NCBI RefSeq assembly: GCF_000716605.1
Contig: NZ_JNXE01000014.1
Span: forward strand, 186,001 to 250,000
Reading direction: 5' to 3'
Source: Streptomyces sp. NRRL F-525
GTDB taxonomy: Bacteria; Actinomycetota; Actinomycetes; Streptomycetales; Streptomycetaceae
DNA length: 64,000 nucleotides
Below the pieces are notes generated by a model. That model did no database searches and was not told the origin of the DNA. It was given only the letters and a program-made list of their open reading frames with translations. Numbering within the stretch: position 1 is the stretch's first letter; each line of letters starts with the position of its first letter. The translations under genes were made by a program, and so were the position numbers. Below are positions 25,568 to 33,032 of the stretch, in pieces.

Positions 25568-26533
25568 TCACTGGTAGTGGACGAAACGCCGGCTGAGCCG
25601 GAACTGGAGGGCGGTGACCGCCATGATCACCGCGAAGAGCAGCACGCCCACCGCGGACGCCTCGCCGAAGTCGAGCTGCTCGAAGGCCCGCTCGTAGATC
25701 ACCATCACCACGGTGCGGGTGGCGTCGCCGGGGCCGCCGTCGGTGAGGACGTAGGGCTGCTCGAAGACCTGCAGGGCGTTGATGACGCCGACCACCGTGG
25801 CGACGAGCAGCGTCGGCGACAGCAGCGGCAGCGTGATGCCGAGGTGCTTGCGCAGGCCGGTCGCGCCGTCGAGGGCGGCGGCCTCGTGGATCTCCTTGGG
25901 GATGTTGTTCAGGCCGCCGATGAACAGCAGGAACGAGAAACCGAACTGCTGCCAGACGTAGACCAGGATCACCGTGGCCATCGCCGCGTGCTCCGAGGTC
26001 AGCCAGGGCACGGGCGCGATGCCGACCAGGCCGATCAGCCAGTTCACCACCCCGAAGTCCTGGTTGAACAGGTACTTCATCACCACCGAGATGGACGCGG
26101 CGGACAGCACCAGCGGGAAGAAGAACGCCGAACGGAACACCGACCGCAGCCACACCGGCATCCGCCCGTTGAGCGCGAGTGCCAGCGACAGCGCGATGAG
26201 CAGTTGCAGCGCGACCGCGAGGACCATGAAGAGGAGCGTGTTGCGGAAGGAGACCAGGACGGTCGAATCCGTGAAGGTGGTGCGGTAGTTGGCGCCGCCG
26301 ACGAAGTGGGGCGGGTCGATCACGTTCCAGTGGAACAGGCTCAGCACGATGGACCCGACGATCGGCACGACCGTGAAGACGACGATGCCGACGACCGTGG
26401 GCGCCAGGAACAGCGCGGCCAGCAGCCGGGCGCCGCGGTCGCGGACGGACGGCCGTACGGAGGCGGCGGATGGCGTGGCGGGCCGCGAACTCACGGCCGG
26501 GACCTGGGAGTTGGGGACCTGGGTGTTCGTCAT
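25568..26533 (-). CDS. Carbohydrate ABC transporter permease (MalF-like)
   Basis: A 321-residue permease. A cytoplasmic Pro/Ser-rich N-terminus of about 35 residues precedes six helices; the EAA loop is EIHEAAALDGATGLRKHLGITLPLLSP. It partners the MalG-like protein to import a fructan-derived oligosaccharide, judged from the flanking GH32 genes. Its start overlaps the end of the binding-protein gene by 4 bp. Confidence 0.88.
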   Translation of the reverse strand: MTNTQVPNSQVPAVSSRPATPSAASVRPSVRDRGARLLAALFLAPTVVGIVVFTVVPIVGSIVLSLFHWNVIDPPHFVGGANYRTTFTDSTVLVSFRNTLLFMVLAVALQLLIALSLALALNGRMPVWLRSVFRSAFFFPLVLSAASISVVMKYLFNQDFGVVNWLIGLVGIAPVPWLTSEHAAMATVILVYVWQQFGFSFLLFIGGLNNIPKEIHEAAALDGATGLRKHLGITLPLLSPTLLVATVVGVINALQVFEQPYVLTDGGPGDATRTVVMVIYERAFEQLDFGEASAVGVLLFAVIMAVTALQFRLSRRFVHYQ

Positions 26534-27939
26534 ACCTCACGCTCCATGGCCTGCTCCAGGTCGCCCTGCATCCGGCGCAGCGCGGGACCCACCGCACGCG
26601 GCGAGGCCAGCGCGGTGCCGGTGTACTTGAGCAGGACGTCGGTCACCTCGGCGACCTGCGGCGGCGCGGGGATCGGGCCGGTGTCGGGGAACCGGTCGAG
26701 GGTGTCGTAGAAGACCTGCCAGTGCGCGGGGCCGCTCGCGGCGTAGCGGGCGGCGTTCAGCATCGAACGCCGGGCCGGGGTGGTCTGGTTGGTCCGGAAC
26801 AGCCGGGTCATGGTGTCCTTGCGGGCCGCGTACTTGATGAACTCCCAGGCGGCTTCCTGCTTCTTCGAGGTGCGCAGCAGCGCGTAGCCCGCCGCGCCGA
26901 ACTGGTGGCGCTGGGTGCGCCAGCGCGGGAAGTACTGCACGTCGTAGTCGGCGGCCCGCATGCCGGCCTGCTGCAGACCGCCCGCCCAGAAGCCGCCCGC
27001 CGGTGTGACGCCGACGTGACCGGTGGAGAACACGCCGACCAGGTTGTTGCCGTTGCCGCCCTCGGGCCGGGTGCACAGGTCCTCCTGGACGAGGGAGGCG
27101 AGATAGTCGTACGCCTCCTCGACCCGGCCGGCGGTGGCCTGCGGGGTCGTCCAGCGGAAGCCGCCGCCGCGCCCCTTCCGGTCGGCGGCCGGGTAGAAGG
27201 TGTCCCACAGCCAGGAGCCGCCGGGCGCCTTCGACTCCTTCAGCAGGTTCGTGCCGTTCGCGAAGAGCCAGGGCACCACGCCGCCCCACAGGCGGTTGGT
27301 CCAGAAGTACGGCGTGAAGTGCGAGCCGCCGCCGCGCTTCAGCTTCCGCAGCATCGCGGTGAAGTCGTCGCGGCTCCAGTCGGCCGCCGGGAACTCCGCG
27401 CCCGCCCGCTTCAGCACCTGCTTGTTGAGGTACATGTCGGCGGCGTTGAACTCCATGGGCAGCTGGTAGAGGTTGCCCTCGTACATCATCGACTCGACCA
27501 GGGAGGGATGGACGTCGGCGAAGTACTCACGCAGCTCCGCCGCGTCCCGCCGCACCCAGCGGTCCAGGGCCACGCCGAGCCGCTGGGCGAACAACTGCAC
27601 GCCCTCTGTGGCCACATACACCAGGTCGGGGGCGGTGCCGGCGGCGATCTGGGTGAGGATCTTCGCGAAGAAGTCCGACCAGTCGACGGCCTGTACGGCG
27701 TTCACCCGCAGCGGGATGCCGGGGTGGATCCGGTGGAAGCCCTTGGTGAGCGCGTCGACGGTGGCCGGGTCGAAGGCGGAGCCGAGGGTGGCGACGACGA
27801 GGGAGCCGTCGTCACGGCCGGGGATGTCGGCTCCCGTGAGCCGGTCCCAGCTCGCGGCGGTACCGACCAGAGCGGCTGCTCCGGCCCCGTACGCGCCGTA
27901 CCGCAGCAGCGTGCGGCGGGGGAGGTGCGAGTCAGTCAT
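26530..27939 (-). CDS. Sugar ABC transporter substrate-binding protein, Tat-type export
   Basis: A 469-residue cluster-B solute-binding protein. The N-terminus RRTLLRYGAYGAGAAALVGTAA is a Tat-like signal; there is no lipobox cysteine, so anchoring is by an uncleaved helix or another route. The mature part has family features (ILTQIAAGTAPDLVYV, LPMEFNAADMYLNKQVLKRAG). First gene of the four-gene import operon, divergent from the secreted GH32; operator-like repeats lie 10 bp upstream. ATG 27939 is used; TTG 27942 adjoins it. Confidence 0.87.
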   Translation of the reverse strand: MTDSHLPRRTLLRYGAYGAGAAALVGTAASWDRLTGADIPGRDDGSLVVATLGSAFDPATVDALTKGFHRIHPGIPLRVNAVQAVDWSDFFAKILTQIAAGTAPDLVYVATEGVQLFAQRLGVALDRWVRRDAAELREYFADVHPSLVESMMYEGNLYQLPMEFNAADMYLNKQVLKRAGAEFPAADWSRDDFTAMLRKLKRGGGSHFTPYFWTNRLWGGVVPWLFANGTNLLKESKAPGGSWLWDTFYPAADRKGRGGGFRWTTPQATAGRVEEAYDYLASLVQEDLCTRPEGGNGNNLVGVFSTGHVGVTPAGGFWAGGLQQAGMRAADYDVQYFPRWRTQRHQFGAAGYALLRTSKKQEAAWEFIKYAARKDTMTRLFRTNQTTPARRSMLNAARYAASGPAHWQVFYDTLDRFPDTGPIPAPPQVAEVTDVLLKYTGTALASPRAVGPALRRMQGDLEQAMEREV

Positions 27940-27948
27940 CAAACGGGC

Positions 27949-27962
27949 CTAACTCGTGTTAG
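27949..27962. promoter_or_regulatory. LacI-type operator, importer side
   Basis: CTAACTCGTGTTAG, an inverted repeat (CTAAC/GTTAG arms around a CG centre), starts 10 bp upstream of the binding-protein ATG. The CTAACTCGT half recurs in the second site at 28030-28043. The centre CG and length fit a LacI-family operator. Confidence 0.6.
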
Positions 27963-28029
27963 TTCAGGGGTGATGCCCCAGATGATGGGAACCGGGCGGT
28001 CGGCCTGTCAAGGGTCGGGAACGCTTGAC

Positions 28030-28043
28030 CTTTAACGAGTTAG
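28030..28043. promoter_or_regulatory. LacI-type operator, GH32 side
   Basis: CTTTAACGAGTTAG; its reverse complement CTAACTCGTTAAAG shares nine leading bases with the site at 27949. It lies 77 bp before the secreted GH32 start in the shared divergent promoter region, 81 bp from the other site, which would allow looping by a tetrameric regulator. Confidence 0.58.
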
Positions 28044-28119
28044 GTCTACAGTCCTCGTTCGCAGGAGCCGCTTTTCACGCCCTCTGCGTCGTGAGCCGCC
28101 ACGAGAGGAACGATGTGCC

Positions 28120-29715
28120 ATGCCCGGAACCTCGGGGATTTCCAGGAGATCACTGTTCGCGGGATCGGCGGCGGGCACCGCCGCCGCGCTGCTGTCCACC
28201 GGGACGGCCACGGCCGCCCAGAAGCCCAAGCCCAAGCCCGGGGCCACTGCCAAGAACAAGGCCAACTCGGCTGCGAGCGGGGCGAGTTACCGCGCCGCGT
28301 ACCACTTCACGGTGCCCGACCAGTGGAAGAACGACCCGCAGCGGCCCGTCTGGATCGACGGCGAGTACCACTACTACTACCTCTACAACGCCGACTACTT
28401 CACCGGCGTCGTCGGTACGGCCTGGCGCCTGGCCACCACCAAGGACCTGGTCTCCTTCACCGACCGCGGGGTCGCCGCACCCAAGAACACCACGTCCAAC
28501 GGTGATCTCTGGTCGGGTTCGGCGGTGGTCGACACCGGTAACACGGCCGGATTCGGCGCGGGCGCGGTCGTCGTCATCGTCACCATGTCTCCTGGCGGCG
28601 GCACCGACTCCCAGGCGCAGTTCCTGTACTACTCGACCGACGGCGGTCTCACCTTCACCAACTACGGGACCGCCCCTGTCCTGCCCAACCCCGGCGTCGC
28701 CGACTTCCGCGACCCCAAGGTGATCCGCGACGAGGACCGGGGCCGCTGGGTGATGGCCCTCGCCGAGAACGACAAGGTCGGCTTCTACCATTCCGACGAC
28801 CTCAAGTCCTGGACGTACGCGGACGGTTTCGTCCATGACGGCATCGGCGTCCTGGAGTGCCCCGACCTGTTCCGCATCACCGCGGGCGACGGCACCGTGA
28901 AATGGGTGCTCGGCGTGAGCGCCAACGGCAAGAGCTCGGGGCTGCCCAACACGTACGCCTACTGGACGGGTTCCTTCGACGGCAGCGCGTTCACCGCCGA
29001 CGCGAGTGCCCCGCAGTGGCTCGACCACGGCTGGGACTGGTACGCCGGCGTCACCTTCGAGAAGCGGGACACGAGCGGCGCGGTGGACGAGGCAGCCCGG
29101 TACGCGCTCGGCTGGGTGAACAACTGGGACTACGCCGACACCACCCCCACCATCGACTGCGACGGCTTCAACGGCACCGACTCCGTCGTCCGCGAGGTCA
29201 CCCTGGAGAAGGCGTCCGACGGCACCTACTACCTCGCCTCCCAGCCCGTCGCCGGCCTCGACGCGCATGTCTCCCGCACGGTGAACCTGGGCGACGTGAC
29301 CGTGGACGGTACGAAGGTGCTCGACTACACCGGCATCTCCTACGAGGTCACGACCGAACTCAGCTGGTCCCAACTCACCGGCGCGGGCCTTCAGTTGAGG
29401 CGCTCACCCAGCGGAGGCCGGCACATCGACGCCGGCATCTACACCGACTACGCCTTCCTCAACCGACGCAACACGGTGAACGCCGACACCTCCGGCAACT
29501 ACCAGGAGAGCCACACCCCGTTCGACCCGTCCGCCGGCACGGTGAAGCTCCGCATCCTGGTGGATCGCACATCGGTGGAGATGTTCGTCGACGACGGCCG
29601 CTATGTGCACACCAGCCAGGTGTTCCCGTACCTGCTGGACACGGGGCTCGCGCTGTTCACGATCGGCGGTAGTGCGGTGTTCCGGAACACGGTGATACGG
29701 GAGTTCACGGTGTGA
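28120..29715 (+). CDS. Secreted GH32 levanase / levan fructotransferase-like enzyme
   Basis: A 531-residue exported protein with a Tat signal (SRRSLFAGSAAGTAAALLS) and a Lys/Pro-rich linker. The GH32 propeller has a variant nucleophile motif QWKNDPQRPVW (usual form WMNDPNG), then DFRDPK and LECPDLF; the C-terminal beta-sandwich ends VFRNTVIREFTV. Several stretches (SGSAVVDTGNTAGFGAGAVV, NTYAYWTGSFDG, PQWLDHGWDWYAGVTFEK) resemble what I recall of Arthrobacter levan fructotransferase, so it may release a levan disaccharide or difructose anhydride rather than fructose. It would feed the importer transcribed divergently. Confidence 0.86.
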   Translation: MPGTSGISRRSLFAGSAAGTAAALLSTGTATAAQKPKPKPGATAKNKANSAASGASYRAAYHFTVPDQWKNDPQRPVWIDGEYHYYYLYNADYFTGVVGTAWRLATTKDLVSFTDRGVAAPKNTTSNGDLWSGSAVVDTGNTAGFGAGAVVVIVTMSPGGGTDSQAQFLYYSTDGGLTFTNYGTAPVLPNPGVADFRDPKVIRDEDRGRWVMALAENDKVGFYHSDDLKSWTYADGFVHDGIGVLECPDLFRITAGDGTVKWVLGVSANGKSSGLPNTYAYWTGSFDGSAFTADASAPQWLDHGWDWYAGVTFEKRDTSGAVDEAARYALGWVNNWDYADTTPTIDCDGFNGTDSVVREVTLEKASDGTYYLASQPVAGLDAHVSRTVNLGDVTVDGTKVLDYTGISYEVTTELSWSQLTGAGLQLRRSPSGGRHIDAGIYTDYAFLNRRNTVNADTSGNYQESHTPFDPSAGTVKLRILVDRTSVEMFVDDGRYVHTSQVFPYLLDTGLALFTIGGSAVFRNTVIREFTV

Positions 29716-29753
29716 GACGTACCGGGGCCGACATCGCCTGACAGACACCGGTT

Positions 29754-29780
29754 CCCCGCGCCCACCCAAGGGGCGCGGGG
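29754..29780 (+). terminator. Terminator-like hairpin after secreted GH32
   Basis: A perfect 10-bp stem CCCCGCGCCC/GGGCGCGGGG with a 7-nt loop, 38 bp after the stop. Together with the GCGCGACCAGCC and CCGCAGCC blocks up to about 29840, it is a second copy of the dispersed element at 1461-1515. The next gene converges, so it may serve both. Confidence 0.65.
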
Positions 29781-29875
29781 CTGTGTCGATGTGCGGCTCC
29801 GCCGCGCGGGCGCGACCAGCCCCCACGGCGCCGCAGCCGCGACACCACGGATCCGACCGAGCTCCCGCGTCCCCC

Positions 29876-31741
29876 TCACATCCCGGCAGGACCAGGCCCC
29901 CGCCCCGACAACACCTCTCCATACGCCTGCATCAGATCCGGCAGCCGCAGAGTCGACAGGTCGTCCCGCGACAACATCCCGGGATACACCGACAACCGCA
30001 GATCCCGGTACGCACAGCTCTTCTCGTACAGCGTGCGCAGGAACCGCCCGTTCCCCAGCTCGTCGATCCACCCCTGGTCGACCACATGCCCGGCGATCGA
30101 CCGCAGCTCGTCCAACGCCTCCTCGTCCCACACGTCACCGTTCTCGGCAGCCAACACCTCGCCGATGGAGGTGAGTTCGAGCGGCCGGTACGAGGGAAAG
30201 TCGACGCGCGTCGTGAAACGGGACGACAACCCGGGGTTCGCGGCCAGCAACCGGTCCATCCCCTCGGGATAGCCCGCCAGGATCACCACGAGGTGGTCGC
30301 GATTGTCCTCGGCCCGCTTCAACAGCACCTGCAAGGCCTCGTCGCCGTACGCGTCGCCCTTGCCGTAACCGGAGTTGGAGAGCGAGTACGCCTCATCGAC
30401 GAAGAGGACGCCACCGATCGCGGAATCGATCAACTCGTTGGCCTTCACGGCCGTTTGACCCAGGTACTCACCGACCAGGTCGGCCCGCTGCGCCTCGACG
30501 AGATGGTCCCCGCCGAGCAGCCCGAGGGCGTAGAAGACCCGTCCGAGGATGCGGGCCACGGTGGTCTTGCCGGTACCCGAGGGCCCGGAGAAGACGAAGT
30601 GCCGTTTCGGCGGCTGGACCGGCAGCCCCTGCCCCGCCCGCAGCCGCGCCATGTTCAACTGGGCGGACAGCGCCTTGACTTGGCGCTTGACCGGCTCCAG
30701 CCCCACCATGCGCTCCAGTTCGTTGAGCGCCTCCTCCAGTAAGACGGGGTCGGTGGGACCCGTGGGCAGCGGCAGCACCGGATTCGCGGTCTTCTCCCGC
30801 ACCGAGTCACCCGCGGCGGGCAACGGCCCGGTCGGCGGCAGACCGGGCTCCGACAGCTTCAGATCCCGCCCCTCCGCGCCGAACAGCGGATCGAGCCCGT
30901 CCGGCCCCTCCAGCGCGTCCTGCCCGCCGGAGAGCGTGATCGCCGCGAGGTCGGTCACGTCCTCGGAGCCGTCGTACCCGTCGGAGTCGGTGATCGCCGC
31001 GAGCCGCGCCGAGGTGTCCATGAACGCGGGGTCGACGCGGTGCACCGCCCGGTACAGGGGGAGCGCGGCGGCACTGCGCCCGGTGCCCTCGTGGGCCCGC
31101 GCGAGCCAGTACCGCAATTCCTTGCGCTGGGGCTGTTCGCTGCGGCAGCGCATCAGCGCGGAGGAGAGGAGCGGTTCGGCCTGGCCGTACATCTCCAGCC
31201 GGACCCGGGCCATCCCGCCGAACAACCCGGCCTCTATGCCCAGGAGTTGGTCGTTGATCAGCGGATCCGTGTGCCGGACCAGCTGCTCCCAGTCCTTGAC
31301 CAGATAGGCGCGGCACGCGTGCAGGAAGCGGACCTGGTGGTCGGTGTCCACGGGCGGCAGCCCCGCCAACGCCCGGTCCAGTTCCGGCACATGACGGCCG
31401 TCCAGCCAGTGCGAGGCGTGCGCGAGCAGCAGATCACGCGGGCTCTCCAGCACGGGCTGCACCCACCAGCCCAGCCAGTACCAGGAGTTGAGCGTACGGC
31501 GGTGCCTGGTGCGCTGTTCCCCGAAGCGTTCCCGGTGCCGATACATCCGCAGCAGCGCGGTCGTCGTGTCGACGCGCAGCGCGTGCAGTCCGAGCCAGCC
31601 GTCGGCCATTCCGGGATCCATCCGTACCGCGGTGCGGAACTCCTCCTCCGCCTGCGGATAAGCGCCCATCGTGTAGGCGTCCACGCCTCGCAGCCACGCG
31701 AGGTCGGCCGGGGCCTCGGGGCCCTGCGTGCCGAAGTCCAT
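29876..31741 (-). CDS. EccA/CbxX-like AAA ATPase with N-terminal TPR domain
   Basis: A 621-residue protein. The first ~300 residues are helical repeats (YPQAEEEFRTAVRMDPGMADGWLGL, a TPR-like unit) and the last ~270 a CbxX/CfqX-type AAA+ module with Walker A (FSGPSGTGKTTVARILG), Walker B (GVLFVDEAYSL), and a sensor region (VVILAGYPEGMD). The TPR-plus-AAA layout is that of EccA of type VII secretion, but no ESX genes are near; CbbX-like remodelling of another target is possible. ATG 31741 (MDFGTQG) was chosen; GTG 31744 adjoins it. Confidence 0.85.
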   Translation of the reverse strand: MDFGTQGPEAPADLAWLRGVDAYTMGAYPQAEEEFRTAVRMDPGMADGWLGLHALRVDTTTALLRMYRHRERFGEQRTRHRRTLNSWYWLGWWVQPVLESPRDLLLAHASHWLDGRHVPELDRALAGLPPVDTDHQVRFLHACRAYLVKDWEQLVRHTDPLINDQLLGIEAGLFGGMARVRLEMYGQAEPLLSSALMRCRSEQPQRKELRYWLARAHEGTGRSAAALPLYRAVHRVDPAFMDTSARLAAITDSDGYDGSEDVTDLAAITLSGGQDALEGPDGLDPLFGAEGRDLKLSEPGLPPTGPLPAAGDSVREKTANPVLPLPTGPTDPVLLEEALNELERMVGLEPVKRQVKALSAQLNMARLRAGQGLPVQPPKRHFVFSGPSGTGKTTVARILGRVFYALGLLGGDHLVEAQRADLVGEYLGQTAVKANELIDSAIGGVLFVDEAYSLSNSGYGKGDAYGDEALQVLLKRAEDNRDHLVVILAGYPEGMDRLLAANPGLSSRFTTRVDFPSYRPLELTSIGEVLAAENGDVWDEEALDELRSIAGHVVDQGWIDELGNGRFLRTLYEKSCAYRDLRLSVYPGMLSRDDLSTLRLPDLMQAYGEVLSGRGPGPAGM

Positions 31742-31744
31742 CAC

Positions 31745-32175
31745 GTCCCCCCACAAACCGTGCCCCCGTTGATTCACCGCCGGGCCGGCGCCCGTCGGCA
31801 GTCTGGGTCGAACCGCTGTGCCGCGGACGGGAGTTGCCGTGGTGCGCGAAGCAGCCGTCCGTCGGTCGCACCCTGGGCATCGTACCTGCGGGGCAGTCGC
31901 CCATCGAAGGGTGCCGCACAGGCCGTTTGACGAGGTGGGAGCAGATGGGGCGCACTCAGGACGGTGACCCAGGGTGAGCAAATCACGGCTCGTAACGGCC
32001 GGAAAACGTGCTGGGAGCAGAACGAAGCCCCCGATCACGGGGGAACAACCGGGGGCTTCGCGACTCTGGGCGGCTTCGAACCGGCCGCACATTCAGAACG
32101 TAAGACCTGTACGGCCCCTGGGTCAAGCCGAGTTGAGGCACTCAAGCAAGTTCGGGCGGAAGGGTCTTCACAAGT
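31745..32175. other. Intergenic gap of 431 bp
   Basis: This lies between the AAA ATPase start and the uridine kinase end. The only strong structure is the hairpin at 32023-32060. Open frames here lack ribosome sites and coding character on either strand. A GGTTCGAA string at 32071-32078 (minus strand) does not fold into a tRNA. Confidence 0.6.
32023..32060 (-). terminator. Strong hairpin downstream of uridine kinase
   Basis: A perfect 11-bp stem CGAAGCCCCCG/CGGGGGCTTCG with a 16-nt loop. Read on the minus strand it is followed by TTCTGCTC, so it most likely ends the uridine kinase transcript (stop at 32176). Confidence 0.7.
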
Positions 32176-32796
32176 TCAGCACACTGCGGGCGGTCCATCA
32201 CCGTGGGTGACCTCATGGTCCGGTCCAATCGTCCCTGAGGGCCCCGTGAGCACCTCGTACCCCTTCCCCAACTGCCGTACCAGGAAGTCCGCGTGGGGGC
32301 GCGAAGGGTCTTTGGCGAAGTGTTCGTGTTCCGCCTCGACCCATCCGTCCCAGAAGTCCCGCTGCTCCGTTCCGTCCCGCTGCCGGCCCTGTGCCCAGGA
32401 CTCCTCCCGGGGCAGTTCCATCCACAGCAGTCCCGCGAGGAACGGGCGCACCGCCCGGCGTCCGGCGCCGACGCCCTCGACGAGGACCACGGGCGCGGGC
32501 GGCAGCGCGCGGGGCGCGGTGAAGCGGCGGGCGTGCCAGTCGTAGGGGGCGTAGTGGGCGGTCTCGCCGCGGCCGAGGGGTTCGATCACCTGGCTCAGCA
32601 GCCGGCCGGTCCAGCCGAACAGTTCGTCGTGGGTGGCGAGGTCGTCCAGATGCAGGACGGGGGCGCCGCCCAGGGCCCCGGCCAGCCGTCCGGCGAACGT
32701 GGACTTCCCGGATCCGGCGTGCCCGTCGACACCGACGAGCCGGACCGGGCCGCAGGACGGGGGCAGCCGGCTCAGGCGGTGGGCGAGGTCGTGCAT
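32176..32796 (-). CDS. Uridine kinase-like P-loop protein
   Basis: A 206-residue P-loop kinase. Walker A GVDGHAGSGKSTFAGRLA starts near residue 20, followed by LHLDDLATHDELFGW, the typical uridine-kinase DD motif, the YAPYDWHARRF substrate loop and VVLVEGVGAGRR. Relatives phosphorylate uridine or other small metabolites such as panthothenate. ATG 32796 (MHDLAHRL) is used; longer frames upstream lack a ribosome site. It diverges from the C39 peptidase gene. Confidence 0.8.
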   Translation of the reverse strand: MHDLAHRLSRLPPSCGPVRLVGVDGHAGSGKSTFAGRLAGALGGAPVLHLDDLATHDELFGWTGRLLSQVIEPLGRGETAHYAPYDWHARRFTAPRALPPAPVVLVEGVGAGRRAVRPFLAGLLWMELPREESWAQGRQRDGTEQRDFWDGWVEAEHEHFAKDPSRPHADFLVRQLGKGYEVLTGPSGTIGPDHEVTHGDGPPAVC

Positions 32797-32883
32797 GGCT
32801 GGTCCCGGGAGGTCGTGGGGCGGGTGATGCCGCAGGTCACCGGGACAGTGTAGGGAGCGGTGTCTCCGGCCCCAGCTCATACC

Positions 32884-32905
32884 ACTGGTCGATACCAATA
32901 TTGGT
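32884..32905. promoter_or_regulatory. DasR-like site overlapping a palindrome
   Basis: ACTGGTCGATACCAAT (32884-32899) matches 13 of 16 positions of the DasR consensus ASTGGTCTAGACCAST. It overlaps a perfect palindrome ACCAATATTGGT (32894-32905). It lies between the divergent uridine kinase and C39 peptidase genes; DasR is the GlcNAc-responsive GntR regulator of Streptomyces. Confidence 0.42.
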
Positions 32906-32976
32906 GGGTGTGGCGAGGTTCGAAGTGCTGGCAGCGGAGTGCCGTGTGTGTTCATAGTGGGCGCACAGTCGTCCAT

Positions 32977-33006
32977 TGGATCTGTCCCGACTGGATCTGT
33001 CCCGAC
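32977..33006. repeat. Perfect 15-bp tandem repeat in peptidase leader
   Basis: TGGATCTGTCCCGAC occurs twice without a gap (32977-32991 and 32992-33006), ending 26 bp before the peptidase ATG. It could be an operator or a slippage product. Confidence 0.8.
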
Positions 33007-33032
33007 ACGGAACACCCGGGGGTCTTCCGCCC

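Noticed and set aside
30807..31316. Second-frame ORF inside the AAA ATPase
   Set aside because: It is a shifted-frame shadow within the TPR part of the gene; the main frame is continuous through it.
32060..32110. tRNA-like GGTTCGAA string on the minus strand near the hairpin
   Set aside because: The bases around it do not give a 5-bp T stem with a matching anticodon or acceptor stem; no complete cloverleaf fits.
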